Under the pieces are notes generated by a model. The model was not told the origin of the DNA, ran no database searches, and saw only the letters and a program-made list of their open reading frames with translations. Made by a program: the position numbers and the translations under genes. This document shows, in pieces, positions 1 to 8,521 of a stretch of DNA of 64,000 nucleotides. Position 1 is the stretch's first letter. The number at the start of each line of letters is the position of its first letter. The stretch is from Paenirhodobacter enshiensis (GTDB lineage: Bacteria; Pseudomonadota; Alphaproteobacteria; Rhodobacterales; Rhodobacteraceae). Location of the stretch: the NCBI RefSeq assembly GCF_000740785.1, contig NZ_JFZB01000005.1:402806-466805 (forward strand), given 5' to 3'.

Positions 1-456
1 CGGCAGGAAGATCATTGCGACGAAGGCGATGCCGAGACCGCCCATCCAGTTCAGCATCGCGCGCCACAGCAATACGCCGCGCGGCAGGGTCTCGATCTTG
101 GTGAAGACCGTGTAGCCGGTGGTGGTGATGCCGGACATCGCTTCGAAATAGGCGTCGGTGAAGGTGGCGTTCGGGGCACCGTGCATAAAGGGCAACGCGC
201 CGAAGGCCGGGACCAGAACCCAGATACCGGCGGTCAGCACATAGGCCTGGCGCAGGGTGAGGGGGCGGGGGCTGTCGGTCTTGCTGGCGAGCGCGAGCAG
301 CAGGCCGAACAGCGAGGTCTCGATCATCGCGCGCAGCATCGGCCGGATATTGTCGCTGCCGTCATAGAGATCCATCGCCACCGGGCCGAGCATGGTCAGG
401 CCGAGGACCAGCAGAATCAGTCCGAGCAGGTGGAGGACGGGGCCGAGATCGAACAT
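1..456 (-). CDS. trkH: TrkH-family potassium uptake protein, N-terminal part (runs off the window)
   Basis: Only the first 152 codons of this leftward gene are visible; the rest lies beyond base 1. The fragment is strongly hydrophobic with several membrane spans. It holds the family's first pore-loop signature SGITTTGYTVF at about residues 108-118, followed by WRAMLNWMGGLGI, both typical of TrkH/KtrB K+ channels. TrkH forms the membrane pore that imports K+ with the cytoplasmic regulator TrkA, which is not in this window. The start at 456 is the only ATG that keeps the full first span. A palindromic repeat and the rpsU terminator lie upstream, so the gene probably has its own promoter. Confidence 0.88.
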   Translation of the reverse strand, partial: MFDLGPVLHLLGLILLVLGLTMLGPVAMDLYDGSDNIRPMLRAMIETSLFGLLLALASKTDSPRPLTLRQAYVLTAGIWVLVPAFGALPFMHGAPNATFTDAYFEAMSGITTTGYTVFTKIETLPRGVLLWRAMLNWMGGLGIAFVAMIFLP

Positions 457-559
457 CGCGTTCCTGGAAGTTGTCGGGCCGGGGAGGGGCCGCAGGTGCA
501 GCTTAGCGTCCCCGGGCGCGGTGCAAAACCTGTCGCGTGCGGTTTGTCGGGCGGTGTGG

Positions 560-632
560 GAAGGGGGCTCTGCCCCCTCTTTGCCCTGCGGGCAAATTCA
601 CCCCCGGGATATTTGCGGCGAATCGAAAGGGC
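560..632 (+). repeat. Dispersed palindromic repeat, copy 1
   Basis: Two small GC stems (GGGGGC TCT GCCCCC, then GCCCTGCGGGC) are followed by the conserved core CCCCCGGGATATTTG and the end GCGAATCGAAAGG. The same arrangement recurs at 2684, 42796, 42866 and 58657, with a diverged form at 23221. This copy lies downstream of rpsU and upstream of trkH, with its GAATCGAAAG end facing rpsU. Confidence 0.85.
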
Positions 633-646
633 AGGGGCGGGATACC

Positions 647-673
647 AAAAACCCCCGAGGCGAGCCACGGGGG
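647..673 (-). terminator. Rho-independent terminator of rpsU
   Basis: Read leftward, CCCCCG and CGGGGG arms enclose a 10-base loop and run directly into TTTTT. It sits 43 bases past the rpsU stop codon. Confidence 0.85.
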
Positions 674-715
674 TCTGGGTTGCGAGGTGTCACCCCCGCC
701 AGCGATTCCAGGTGC

Positions 716-922
716 TTAGAGAGCGCCTTCACGCTGGGCCTTCTTGCGTGCCAGTTTACGGGCACGGCGAACGGCCTCAGCCTTCTCGCGCGCTTTCTTG
801 ACCGAAGGCTTTTCGAAATGCTGCTTGAGCTTCATTTCACGGAAAACCCCCTCGCGCTGAAGTTTCTTCTTCAGAGCACGAAGCGCCTGTTCGACGTTGT
901 TGTCGCGAACGCTGACCTGCAT
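716..922 (-). CDS. rpsU: Small ribosomal subunit protein bS21
   Basis: The 68-residue product has the bS21 pattern: a short N-terminal beta segment ([20 protein letters not shown]) and a long, very basic helical tail. bS21 binds the 30S platform near the anti-Shine-Dalgarno region and helps translation start. Length is normal for alphaproteobacteria. A purine-rich ribosome site (GGAAGGTGG) precedes the ATG. It is transcribed alone, ending at the terminator at 647-673, and is divergent from COQ9. Confidence 0.95.
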   Translation of the reverse strand: MQVSVRDNNVEQALRALKKKLQREGVFREMKLKQHFEKPSVKKAREKAEAVRRARKLARKKAQREGAL

Positions 923-1024
923 GTGGTGTCACCACCTTCCTAAGTTAGAGTTGCATCGGTTTGCAGGAAGCGGCCATATAGCAGGCATCTGGGGAGTTGT
1001 CCACTCCCGGAAGGCGGGGGAACC

Positions 1025-1690
1025 ATGCGCAACGATCATCTGGATGTGGGACGGGCGCGGGCCGGTCTGCTCGATGCGATCAGGCCCGAGGTGCCGTTCG
1101 ACGGCTGGTCGGAGACGGCGTTTCGTGCTGCGGTGGCGGCCGAGGGGATGGATCCGGCGCTGGCGCGGGTGATCTGTCCGCGCGGCGCGATTGACCTCGC
1201 CTGCGATTACCACCGTGCCGCCGACCGTGCGGCGGAAGCCGCGATCCGGGCCGAGGACTGGCCCGGGATGTCCTATCGCGAGAAGGTCGCGGCCTCGGTC
1301 CGGTTGCGGCTGGAGCTGGTCGATCCCGAGCTGGTGCGCCGCGCCGCCTCGGCCTTCGCGTTGCCGCAGAATGCCGCCACCGGGGCGAAGCTGATGTGGG
1401 AGAGTGCCGACACGATCTGGCGCGCGCTCGGCGACAGCTCGACTGATGGCAACTGGTATACCAAGCGGGCGATGCTGTCGGGCGTGCTCTCGGCGACAGT
1501 GCTGTTCTGGATGGGCGACGAGTCGGAGGGCCATGCCGAGAGCTGGGCCTTCCTTGACAACCGTATCGCCGAGGTGATGCAGATCGAACGCATCAAGGGC
1601 CGGCTGATGGCGCTGCCGGGGCTGAAGGGCCTGTTCGGCGCGATCCGCGCCCCTGAACCGCAGCCCCTGCCCGGAGGTTTCCGCCGATGA
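1025..1690 (+). CDS. COQ9-family ubiquinone biosynthesis accessory protein
   Basis: The 221-residue product matches the COQ9 family: an N-terminal helical TetR-like region and a conserved C-terminal part (about residues 120-190) containing WESADTIWRALGDSSTDGNWY and KRAMLSGVLSATVLFWMGD. COQ9 binds isoprenoid lipids and presents quinone intermediates to the hydroxylase Coq7. It overlaps the next gene by four bases (ATGA), so the two are co-transcribed; the partner is a quinone oxidoreductase, which fits quinone metabolism. The ATG at 1025 follows a GA-rich ribosome site. Confidence 0.9.
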   Translation: MRNDHLDVGRARAGLLDAIRPEVPFDGWSETAFRAAVAAEGMDPALARVICPRGAIDLACDYHRAADRAAEAAIRAEDWPGMSYREKVAASVRLRLELVDPELVRRAASAFALPQNAATGAKLMWESADTIWRALGDSSTDGNWYTKRAMLSGVLSATVLFWMGDESEGHAESWAFLDNRIAEVMQIERIKGRLMALPGLKGLFGAIRAPEPQPLPGGFRR

Positions 1691-2673
1691 CCCTGCCCGA
1701 CACCATGCGTGCCGTCGAGATTTCCGCCCCCGGCGGCCCCGAGGTTCTGCGTCTCACCACCCGCCCGGTGCCGCGGCCCGGCCCGGGAGAGGTGCTGATC
1801 GCCGTCGCCTGGGCCGGGGTGAACCGACCCGATGCGCTGCAGCGCGCCGGCCTCTACCGGGCGCCGGCCGGGGCCTCGGATCTGCCGGGGCTGGAATGCT
1901 CGGGCCATGTCGCGGCGCTCGGCGAGGGGGTGACGGGACTGACGGTCGGCGATGCGGTCTGCGCGCTCTTGCCGGGCGGAGGCTATGCCGAATACGTGAC
2001 CTGCCCTGCCGCCCATGCGCTGCCGGTGCCCGCGGGGCTCGGCCTGCGCGAGGCGGCGGGCCTTGCCGAGACCTGCTTCACCGTCTGGTCGAACATCGTG
2101 ATGCGCGGCGGGCTGAAGGCGGGCGAGCGGTTTCTGGTGCATGGCGGTTCCTCGGGCATCGGCACGACGGCGATCCAGATCGCCACGGCGCTTGGCGCCA
2201 AGGTCTTCGCCACCGCCGGCTCGGCCGAGAAATGCGCCGCCTGCACCGCGCTCGGCGCCACGGCGATCAACTACCGCGAGGCAGATTTCGTCGAGGTTCT
2301 GCGTGCCGCAGGCGGGGCGGATGTCATCCTCGACATGGTGGGCGGCAGCTATATCCCGCGCAACATCAAGGCACTGGCGGATGACGGGCGGCTGGTTTTC
2401 ATCGCCTTCCTCGAAAGCCCGAAGGCCGAGGTGAACTTCGCCCAGGTGATGCTGCGCCGGCTCACGATCACCGGCTCGACGCTGCGCCCGCAATCGGACG
2501 AGGCCAAGGCGGAAATCGCCCGCGCGCTCGCCGCCCATGTCTGGCCGATGGTCGGGGCGGGCAAGCTGCGGGTTCTCGTCGACAGCGAATTCCCCCTCGA
2601 AGACGCGTCCCGCGCCCATGCCCGGATGGAGACCAACGCCCATATCGGCAAGATCCTCCTGAAGGTGCGCTGA
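1687..2673 (+). CDS. NAD(P)H:quinone oxidoreductase, PIG3-like medium-chain reductase family
   Basis: This 328-residue protein is a zinc-free medium-chain dehydrogenase/reductase of the quinone oxidoreductase (PIG3/QOR) group. The N-terminal GroES-like domain carries GPGEVLIAVAWAGVNRPDALQR. The nucleotide-binding fold has the motif VHGGSSGIGTTAIQIA (about residues 150-165), the PIG3-type variant of the family glycine motif. The usual zinc-ligand cysteines are absent. It likely reduces quinones with NADPH by one electron; the substrate is not evident. Translationally coupled to COQ9 upstream. Confidence 0.85.
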   Translation: MTLPDTMRAVEISAPGGPEVLRLTTRPVPRPGPGEVLIAVAWAGVNRPDALQRAGLYRAPAGASDLPGLECSGHVAALGEGVTGLTVGDAVCALLPGGGYAEYVTCPAAHALPVPAGLGLREAAGLAETCFTVWSNIVMRGGLKAGERFLVHGGSSGIGTTAIQIATALGAKVFATAGSAEKCAACTALGATAINYREADFVEVLRAAGGADVILDMVGGSYIPRNIKALADDGRLVFIAFLESPKAEVNFAQVMLRRLTITGSTLRPQSDEAKAEIARALAAHVWPMVGAGKLRVLVDSEFPLEDASRAHARMETNAHIGKILLKVR

Positions 2674-2683
2674 GCCCCTTATC

Positions 2684-2749
2684 CCCTTTCGATTCGCCAA
2701 AAATATCCCGGGGGTGAGGGCCGCAGGCCCGAGGGGGCAGAGCCCCCTT
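2684..2749 (-). repeat. Dispersed palindromic repeat, copy 2
   Basis: Inverted relative to copy 1. Reading the plus strand, CTTTCGATTCGCC leads into ATATCCCGGGGGTGAGG, then stems GGGCCGCAGGCCC and GGGGGCAGAGCCCCC. It fills the gap between the convergent quinone reductase and RNase genes and may act as their shared terminator. Confidence 0.87.
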
Positions 2750-2761
2750 CCTGCCCCCGGC

Positions 2762-3430
2762 TCAGTTCACCCCGTCCATCAGTGCATTCTGCAAGCTGCA
2801 GTCGCGGATCGTGTCGGCCCCGCAGCGGCGTGGCGTCAGGTCCTTGTTCAGGCAGATCCGCACCTCGTCGATCCGCCCGCCGTGACAGGTCACGGTGATC
2901 TCGTCGCGGCTCAGTTGCGGGTTCGCCTCGATGAACGCATCCTCGACGACCGAGGCGGGCAGGCGCACGTCCCTGGTCAGCCGTTTCAGTGTATCGGGCA
3001 CGGCGATCGAGGCAAACGCCCGCCGCGCCGTCGCATAATACGCCTCGGACGACAGGCCCGAGCACCGTCCGTGCTTCTTCCACTGATACCAGGCTGCCCC
3101 GTCGGAGCCCATGATATCGACCATCGCGGCCGAGCGTGCGCGTGACGGATCGCGCTCGGTCGTGCGGCAATAGCTCGGATAGCCGGTCTCGTTTTGCGGC
3201 CACAGCCCGTGCAGCACGAAACCCGCGCCAGATCCCGGGCGGCACTGTGCCGCATCGCGGCCCTGACCCTCCGTCGCGCACCAGTTCGGCGACCACGACA
3301 GCGCCATCACGTAATAGTCGAAATCGCCCGCCGCCTCGCCTTCGGCGCGCGCATGGTGCCCCCCGGTCGTCGCGGCCAGCACTGCTGCCAGCGCGCCGGC
3401 CAACAGCGCCGTGATGATCCGAAACCTCAT
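2762..3430 (-). CDS. Secreted ribonuclease T2 family protein
   Basis: The 222-residue product begins with a signal peptide (MRFRIITALLAGALAAVLAA, cleavage near ARA at about residue 29). Both RNase T2 active-site segments are present: CAS1 as FVLHGLWPQ with His74, and CAS2 as YQWKKHGRCSG with His120. Several cysteines fit the family's disulfides. Such enzymes cut RNA without strong base preference in the periplasm or outside the cell, giving 2',3'-cyclic products. A longer open frame runs upstream, but the ATG at 3430 is the start that gives a signal peptide. Divergent from trcR. Confidence 0.9.
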   Translation of the reverse strand: MRFRIITALLAGALAAVLAATTGGHHARAEGEAAGDFDYYVMALSWSPNWCATEGQGRDAAQCRPGSGAGFVLHGLWPQNETGYPSYCRTTERDPSRARSAAMVDIMGSDGAAWYQWKKHGRCSGLSSEAYYATARRAFASIAVPDTLKRLTRDVRLPASVVEDAFIEANPQLSRDEITVTCHGGRIDEVRICLNKDLTPRRCGADTIRDCSLQNALMDGVN

Positions 3431-3565
3431 TTCCACTTTTCCTTGAACGGTTTTTGCCTTATATAGCAGACCAATTCCCCACCAGAAATGGACCGCGGCA
3501 CGGGGGGAACCGGGCCGCAGCCGGTTTCTCGGCCCGGGACAGATATGTGCAAAAGGATCGCCGTT

Positions 3566-4327
3566 ATGACGCCGAACAAGCCCCTGATGGCCAAGGCCAC
3601 CGCCGTGTGGCTCGTGGACAATACGACCCTGACCTTCAAGCAGGTTGCCGATTTCTGCGGTATGCACGAGCTGGAAGTGCAGGGCATTGCCGATGGCGAC
3701 GTGGCGGTCGGCGTGAAGGGGTTCGACCCGATCGCGCATAATCAGCTCGACCAGAAGGAAATCGAGAAGGGCGAGAAGGATCCGCTTTACAAGCTGCGCC
3801 TGAAGGCCAACCCGGCCGCCGTGGGCGAGGACAAGCGCCGTGGCCCGCGTTACACTCCGCTGTCGAAGCGTCAGGACCGTCCGAATTCGATCCTGTGGCT
3901 GGTGAAGTTCCACCCGGAACTCTCGGACGCGCAGATCGCCCGGCTGATCGGCACCACCAAGCCGACGATCGCCTCGATCCGCGACCGGACGCACTGGAAC
4001 ATCCAGAGCATGACCCCGATCGACCCGGTCGCGCTCGGCCTGTGCCGTCAGGGCGAGCTGGACGCCGAGCTGGCGACCGCCGCGAAGAAGCACGCCGCCG
4101 ACATGATGTCGGATGACGAGCGTCGCAAGCTGGTCTCGACCGAGCTGTCGCTCGGCATGACGACCGAACCGCGTCTGCCCTCGGCGGTGGCGGGCCTCGA
4201 AGGCTTCGCGCTGTCCGACGACGAGACCTCGAAGGAGCCGAAGGACTTCTCGGATGCCGAGAGCTTCTTCAACCTGCCGCATTCGGACGAGGATGAAGAC
4301 GAGGACGAGAAGGACGAGCGTCACTGA
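3566..4327 (+). CDS. trcR: DUF1013 cell-cycle transcriptional regulator (TrcR-like)
   Basis: The 253-residue cytosolic protein matches the DUF1013 family, annotated in alphaproteobacteria as cell cycle regulator TrcR. It starts with MTPNKPLMAKATAVWLVDNT, has a helix-turn-helix-like segment LSDAQIARLIGTTKPTIASI at about 122-141, and ends in a very acidic tail (DEDEDEDEKDE). I chose the ATG at 3566 over one at 3545 because AAGGA stands 8 bases before it and the family starts there. It is a single gene followed directly by a strong terminator. The exact target genes are not evident. Confidence 0.87.
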   Translation: MTPNKPLMAKATAVWLVDNTTLTFKQVADFCGMHELEVQGIADGDVAVGVKGFDPIAHNQLDQKEIEKGEKDPLYKLRLKANPAAVGEDKRRGPRYTPLSKRQDRPNSILWLVKFHPELSDAQIARLIGTTKPTIASIRDRTHWNIQSMTPIDPVALGLCRQGELDAELATAAKKHAADMMSDDERRKLVSTELSLGMTTEPRLPSAVAGLEGFALSDDETSKEPKDFSDAESFFNLPHSDEDEDEDEKDERH

Positions 4328-4361
4328 ACGCCCGCCGTTTCCGGCTTTCGCAGGGAATAGA

Positions 4362-4387
4362 AAAGGCCGCCCCGGGGCGGCCTTTTT
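4362..4387 (+). terminator. Rho-independent terminator of trcR
   Basis: A perfect stem AAAGGCCGCC / GGCGGCCTTT lies 35 bases after the trcR stop and ends in five T residues. Because both flanks are A- and T-rich it could also work for the convergent Hsp70-like gene. Confidence 0.92.
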
Positions 4388-4408
4388 CATGTCCCGGTGT
4401 TCGGCGTT

Positions 4409-5650
4409 TCAGCCTGCGGTGGCCAGCGCCAGCCCGTCGACCACGGCGGTGAAGGCCTCGGCGCGGGTGACGCGGGCCTTCGGGCACAGCGCCTGCGCCT
4501 CCTCGGACACCAGCCGCATCAGGCTCGATCCGCCGACGAGGACCACGGTGTCGATCTCTCCGGCCGGGATCGCGGCACGGGTCAGGGTCTCGGCGGCGGC
4601 CGCGCGCAGCTCGGCGCGGTAGGCGGAAAGCGCGTCGTTCAGGCTCTCGGCGGTGATCGGGGCGGAGAGGCGCGGCTCGATGAAGCCCATGGCGATGCGG
4701 CCCGACTGGCCAGCGCCATTCGCCGCGATCTTGCCCTTCTCGACCGCGAAGGCGAGTTCGTGGCCCAGCTCGTCCTCCAGCACGGTGACGAGGCGGCCCA
4801 TCCGCTCCTTGTCGACGGCGAGCTTCGCCATCTGCTTCACGCTGCGCCGGGTGTCGGCGGTGTAAAGGAACGGGATCTTCGCCCAGGTCGCCAGCTCGAC
4901 ATAGATGCCGTTCGGCACGGGCAGCAGCTCGGGGCCGAATTCGCGGCGCAACTGCCCGCCCTGACCGAGCAGCGGCATCGCATGGGCGAGCGAGGCGGCA
5001 TGGTCGAAATCGGTGCCGCCGAGCCTGATGCCGTGGCTCGCGACAATGCGGATGGCCCCGGCTTCGCGGCGGAACACCGTGAAATCCGAGGTGCCGCCGC
5101 CGATGTCGACGATCAGCCCGGTGCGCAGATCCGGGTCGTTGCGTCCGGCGGCCAGCGCCGCGGCCTCGGGTTCGGGCAGGAAGGCGACCTCGTCATAACC
5201 CGCGGCGCGGTAGCAGGCGGCAAGATCGGCCTCGGCGCGGGCGTCGCGCTCGGGGTCGGCGGTGTGGAAATGCACCGGCCGGCCCGACAGCACGCGGCGG
5301 AAGGTCAGGCCGCTGGTGCGCTCGGCGCGCTCGCGCAGCTCGGCGAGGAAGGCGGTGGTGATATCGGCGAGCGTGCGGCGCTTGCCGCCGATCGGGCGCG
5401 ATTCGTTGAACAGCGATGTGCCGAGCACGCTTTTGAGCGCGCGCATGTAGCGCCCCTCGGTCCCGTCGATCAGCGCATCGGCCGCGGCCTGACCGATCCG
5501 CATCGCGCCACTGCCGGCGGGGAAGAACACTGCGGTCGGCAGGGTGTCGGCGCCGGTCTCGACGGGGATGCGGCGCACCGCGCCCTGATCGAAGACCGCC
5601 ACCGCCGAGTTCGAGGTGCCGTAGTCGATTGCCAGGATGTCCGTTGCCAT
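4409..5650 (-). CDS. Hsp70-family chaperone-like protein (YegD-like)
   Basis: The 413-residue protein has the actin/Hsp70 ATPase fold: phosphate 1 loop IDYGTSNSAVAVFD at about 8-21, phosphate 2 loop VDIGGGTSDFTVF near 180, and adenosine motif VVLVGGSSLMRLV near 365. It lacks the long peptide-binding domain and lid of DnaK and so resembles YegD, an Hsp70-like protein of unclear client. The gene is leftward, downstream of the metal ATPase and convergent with trcR. The 85-base gap to the ATPase gene leaves joint transcription possible. Function beyond ATP binding is inferred. Confidence 0.83.
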   Translation of the reverse strand: MATDILAIDYGTSNSAVAVFDQGAVRRIPVETGADTLPTAVFFPAGSGAMRIGQAAADALIDGTEGRYMRALKSVLGTSLFNESRPIGGKRRTLADITTAFLAELRERAERTSGLTFRRVLSGRPVHFHTADPERDARAEADLAACYRAAGYDEVAFLPEPEAAALAAGRNDPDLRTGLIVDIGGGTSDFTVFRREAGAIRIVASHGIRLGGTDFDHAASLAHAMPLLGQGGQLRREFGPELLPVPNGIYVELATWAKIPFLYTADTRRSVKQMAKLAVDKERMGRLVTVLEDELGHELAFAVEKGKIAANGAGQSGRIAMGFIEPRLSAPITAESLNDALSAYRAELRAAAAETLTRAAIPAGEIDTVVLVGGSSLMRLVSEEAQALCPKARVTRAEAFTAVVDGLALATAG

Positions 5651-5735
5651 CTGCCGTTTCCCCGCTGGCCTGCCGTCCGAAGGCCGCGGAGGTAACGGCT
5701 TTCTCGCCCGGCCGCAAGACCGGGCGGGGCAGGGG

Positions 5736-8021
5736 TCAGGGGCGGCTCGGATCGTAGCGCAGCATCCGAAGCGCGTTCAGCGTCACCAGCACCGTCGCCC
5801 CGGTGTCGGCCATGATCGCCGGCCACAGCCCGGTGATCCCGGCGACCGAGGTCACCAGAAACACCGCCTTCAGCCCCAGAGCCAGCCCGACGTTCTGGCG
5901 CACATTGGCCATCGCGGCGCGCGCGAGGCGAATCTGCGCGGCGACATCGCACACCCGGTCGCGCAGGATCGCGGCATCCGCCGTCTCCAGCGCCACATCG
6001 GTGCCCGAGCCCATCGCCACGCCCACCGTCGCCTGTTTCAGCGCCGGCGCATCGTTGATCCCGTCGCCGATCATCATCACCCCGCCCGAGGCCGACATGT
6101 CGCGGATCGCGGCGAGCTTGTCTTCGGGCAGCATCCGGGCGCGGTATTCGATCCCGAGGCCGCCCGCGATGGCGGCCGCGGTGCGCGGGTTGTCGCCCGT
6201 CAGCACCACCGGCACGATGCCGAGCGCGCGCAGCTGGCGCATCGCCTCGGCGGCGTCGGGGCGGGGCTCGTCGCGCAGCGCGATCAGCGCGATGGCGCGG
6301 CCTGCACGGAACAGGGCGACGGTGGTCTTGCCCTCGGCTTCGAGCGCCTCGGCGCCCGCCAGCCCGGTCGTGTCGAGCGCGCCCGCTTCGAGCGCATGGA
6401 GCGGCGAGGTCAGCCACAGCGTTTCTCCCGCCACCTCGGCGCGCACCCCCCGGCCGGGCAGAACGGTCGCCGCGCTCGCCGAGGGAACGCTCAGCGATGC
6501 GGCTTTCGCGGCCTCGTTCACCGCGCGGGCGAGGGGGTGGGTGGATCCCGCCTCCACCGCCGCGGCCAGGGCCAGCGCCTCGTCCTTCGGCGTGCCGTCG
6601 AGGCTGATGACATCCGTTACCTCCGGCCGGCCGAGGGTCAGCGTCCCGGTCTTGTCGAAAGCGACCGAGCGCACATGCGCCGTCGCCTCGACCACCGCGC
6701 CGCCCTTCATCAACAGCCCGCGCCGCGCCCCCGTCGACAGCGCCGAGGCGATGGAGGCCGGGACCGAGATCACCAGCGCGCAGGGGCAGCCGATCAGCAG
6801 GATCGACAGCCCGCGATAGATCCAGCGCATCCAGTCCTCGCCGAAGGCAAGCGGCGGCACCACGATGACCAGCGCGGCGATGGCGATCACCGCGGGCATG
6901 TACCAGCGGCTGAACCGGTCGATGAAACGCTCGGTCGGGGCGCGGGCGGCCTCGGCCTCCTCGACCATGCGCACGATGCGGGCGATGGTGTTGTCCGCGG
7001 CGGCGCGGCTGACGCGCAGGCGCAGCGCGGCCTCGGTGTTGATCGCGCCGGCCGGCACCGCATCGCCCGGGCCGCGGCCCTGCGGGATACTCTCGCCGGT
7101 CACCGGGCTTTCGTCGAGGCTCGACACCCCTTCGACGATCTCGCCATCGGCGGGCACGCGTTCGCCCGGACGGACCAGAACGATCTGACCGGGCGTCAGG
7201 CTGTCGGCCGGCACCTCGCGCAGCGTGCCGCCCTCTTCCAGCATGGCGCTGCGCGGGATCAGGGCGGAGAGCGCGCGGATCCCGTCGCGGGCGCGGTCGG
7301 CGGCGACGCCTTCGAGCACCTCGCCCACCGCGAAGAGGAAGACGACGAGCGCCGCCTCCTGCGTCGCGCCGATCAGCAGCGCGCCGATGGCGGCGATGGT
7401 CATCAGCCCCTCGATGGTGAAGGGCTGGCCCATGCGCAGCGCGCGTCCGGCGGCCCGCGCGACCGGCACCAGCCCGATCAGGCAGGCGAGCCCGAAAGCC
7501 CAGGTGCCGAGGCCCGCCGGCCCGAACAGCTCGACGCCCCAGGCGAGCGCCAGCACCGCCCCGCTGAGCAGCACGAGCCGCCCCTTCGCCGTCCGATACC
7601 ACGCCCGGCCCTCGTCCTCGGGGCCCGAACCGTGGGAATGGCCGTGCGAATGCGAATGCCCGGCGGCGTGATCGTGGTCATGCCCGTCATCGTCATCGTC
7701 ATCGTCATCGTCGCAATGGCAGTGGCACGCCCCGCCCGGGCAGCATCCGCCGCCCGAAGCCTGCATCTTGCCCGTGGCTCCGATACCGTAACCAAGCGCG
7801 CGCACCGTCTTCTCGACCGTCTCGCGCGAGGTGGCGGTTTCGTCGAGGTTCAGCTTCAGCTTCTCGCTCATCACCGCCAGCTCGACATCGGCGACACCCG
7901 GCAGGCGTTCGACCGCGCCGCGGATCCGGTTGGCGCAGGCGGCGCAGTCCATTCCGCTCACCCGCCATTCGCAGGCGGTCTTCTCGGTTTCGGTCTCGGT
8001 CTCAGGGGCGGAGGTGGGCAT
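5736..8021 (-). CDS. zntA: Heavy-metal-exporting P1B-type ATPase (Zn/Cd/Pb type)
   Basis: The 761-residue protein has one N-terminal metal-binding domain with GMDCAACANRI (CAAC at 26-29). A Cys/His/Asp-rich linker follows at about 92-131, with nine consecutive Asp and alternating His pairs. Downstream are the transmembrane CPC motif (LLIGCPCALVISVP), the phosphorylation site DKTGTLT, the HP locus STHPLA and the hinge GDGINDAPAL. CPC with a His-rich linker and a MerR neighbour indicates Zn2+/Cd2+/Pb2+ export. I start at 8021, not 8072, because the longer frame would lie inside the promoter. Expression is set by the divergent MerR protein. Confidence 0.92.
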   Translation of the reverse strand: MPTSAPETETETEKTACEWRVSGMDCAACANRIRGAVERLPGVADVELAVMSEKLKLNLDETATSRETVEKTVRALGYGIGATGKMQASGGGCCPGGACHCHCDDDDDDDDDGHDHDHAAGHSHSHGHSHGSGPEDEGRAWYRTAKGRLVLLSGAVLALAWGVELFGPAGLGTWAFGLACLIGLVPVARAAGRALRMGQPFTIEGLMTIAAIGALLIGATQEAALVVFLFAVGEVLEGVAADRARDGIRALSALIPRSAMLEEGGTLREVPADSLTPGQIVLVRPGERVPADGEIVEGVSSLDESPVTGESIPQGRGPGDAVPAGAINTEAALRLRVSRAAADNTIARIVRMVEEAEAARAPTERFIDRFSRWYMPAVIAIAALVIVVPPLAFGEDWMRWIYRGLSILLIGCPCALVISVPASIASALSTGARRGLLMKGGAVVEATAHVRSVAFDKTGTLTLGRPEVTDVISLDGTPKDEALALAAAVEAGSTHPLARAVNEAAKAASLSVPSASAATVLPGRGVRAEVAGETLWLTSPLHALEAGALDTTGLAGAEALEAEGKTTVALFRAGRAIALIALRDEPRPDAAEAMRQLRALGIVPVVLTGDNPRTAAAIAGGLGIEYRARMLPEDKLAAIRDMSASGGVMMIGDGINDAPALKQATVGVAMGSGTDVALETADAAILRDRVCDVAAQIRLARAAMANVRQNVGLALGLKAVFLVTSVAGITGLWPAIMADTGATVLVTLNALRMLRYDPSRP

Positions 8022-8053
8022 CGGACTCTCTGGTCTTGTTTTCAGCGAATCGG

Positions 8054-8084
8054 ACCCTAATCTCTCTAGCAACTATAGCTTCAA
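8054..8084 (-). promoter_or_regulatory. MerR-type promoter/operator of the metal ATPase gene
   Basis: Read leftward, the -35 box TTGAAG and -10 box TAGGGT are separated by 19 bases, the over-long spacing that MerR proteins correct by DNA distortion. The spacer holds the imperfect dyad CTATAG-TTG-CTAGAG. It lies immediately before the merR start codon at 8096, so the regulator should also repress itself. Confidence 0.9.
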
Positions 8085-8095
8085 GAGGTTTTTCG

Positions 8096-8521
8096 ATGCT
8101 GACCATCGGCAAGCTGGCGCATGAGACCGGGGTGAAGGTTCCGACGATCCGCTATTATGAGCAGATCGGCCTGTTGCCGGAGCCGGATCGCAGTGCCGGC
8201 AATCAGCGGCTGTACGACGGGGCGCACCGTGACCGGCTGCGCTTCGTGCGCCATGCGCGCGAGCTGGGCTTTCCGCTCGACGCGATCCGCGATCTGCTGT
8301 CGCTGTCGGACCGGCCGGAGGCGTCTTGCGCCGCGGCGGACGGCATCGTGCGCGAGCAGCTTCACGCGGTGCGCGAGCGCATCGCCCGGTTGCAGGCGCT
8401 GGAGGAAGAGCTTGCCCGGATGATCGCGCAGGGCTGCCACGGCACCATCGCCGATTGCCGGGTGATCGAGGTGCTGGGCGATCATGCGCTGTGCGCTCAC
8501 GATCATGCGGGTGGTGACTGA
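8096..8521 (+). CDS. MerR-family metal-responsive regulator (ZntR/CadR/PbrR type)
   Basis: The 141-residue protein opens with the MerR winged-helix domain (MLTIGKLAHETGVKVPTIRY), a dimerisation helix follows, and the metal loop contains QGCHGTIADCRVIEVL, the two-cysteine pattern of the Zn/Cd/Pb branch, with a further Cys at about 78 (EASCAAAD). The C-terminal CAHDHAGGD could add metal ligands, as in CadR. It activates the divergent ATPase gene when metal binds. Its 3' end overlaps the convergent mnhG gene by 19 bases. Which metal it senses best cannot be read from sequence. Confidence 0.92.
   Translation: MLTIGKLAHETGVKVPTIRYYEQIGLLPEPDRSAGNQRLYDGAHRDRLRFVRHARELGFPLDAIRDLLSLSDRPEASCAAADGIVREQLHAVRERIARLQALEEELARMIAQGCHGTIADCRVIEVLGDHALCAHDHAGGD

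Noticed and set aside
2762..4390. A 542-codon frame reading from inside trcR antisense into the RNase T2 gene
   Set aside because: Only its last 222 codons show family similarity and the ATG at 3430 gives a signal peptide; the upstream part is the antisense shadow of trcR.
5637..8060. An 807-codon plus-strand frame across the metal ATPase gene
   Set aside because: It is the antisense of the ATPase, Arg/Asp/His-rich and without any domain, as expected from GC-rich codon bias. Similar long frames over mnhA (11726-14713) and clpA (42764-45154) were left out for the same reason.
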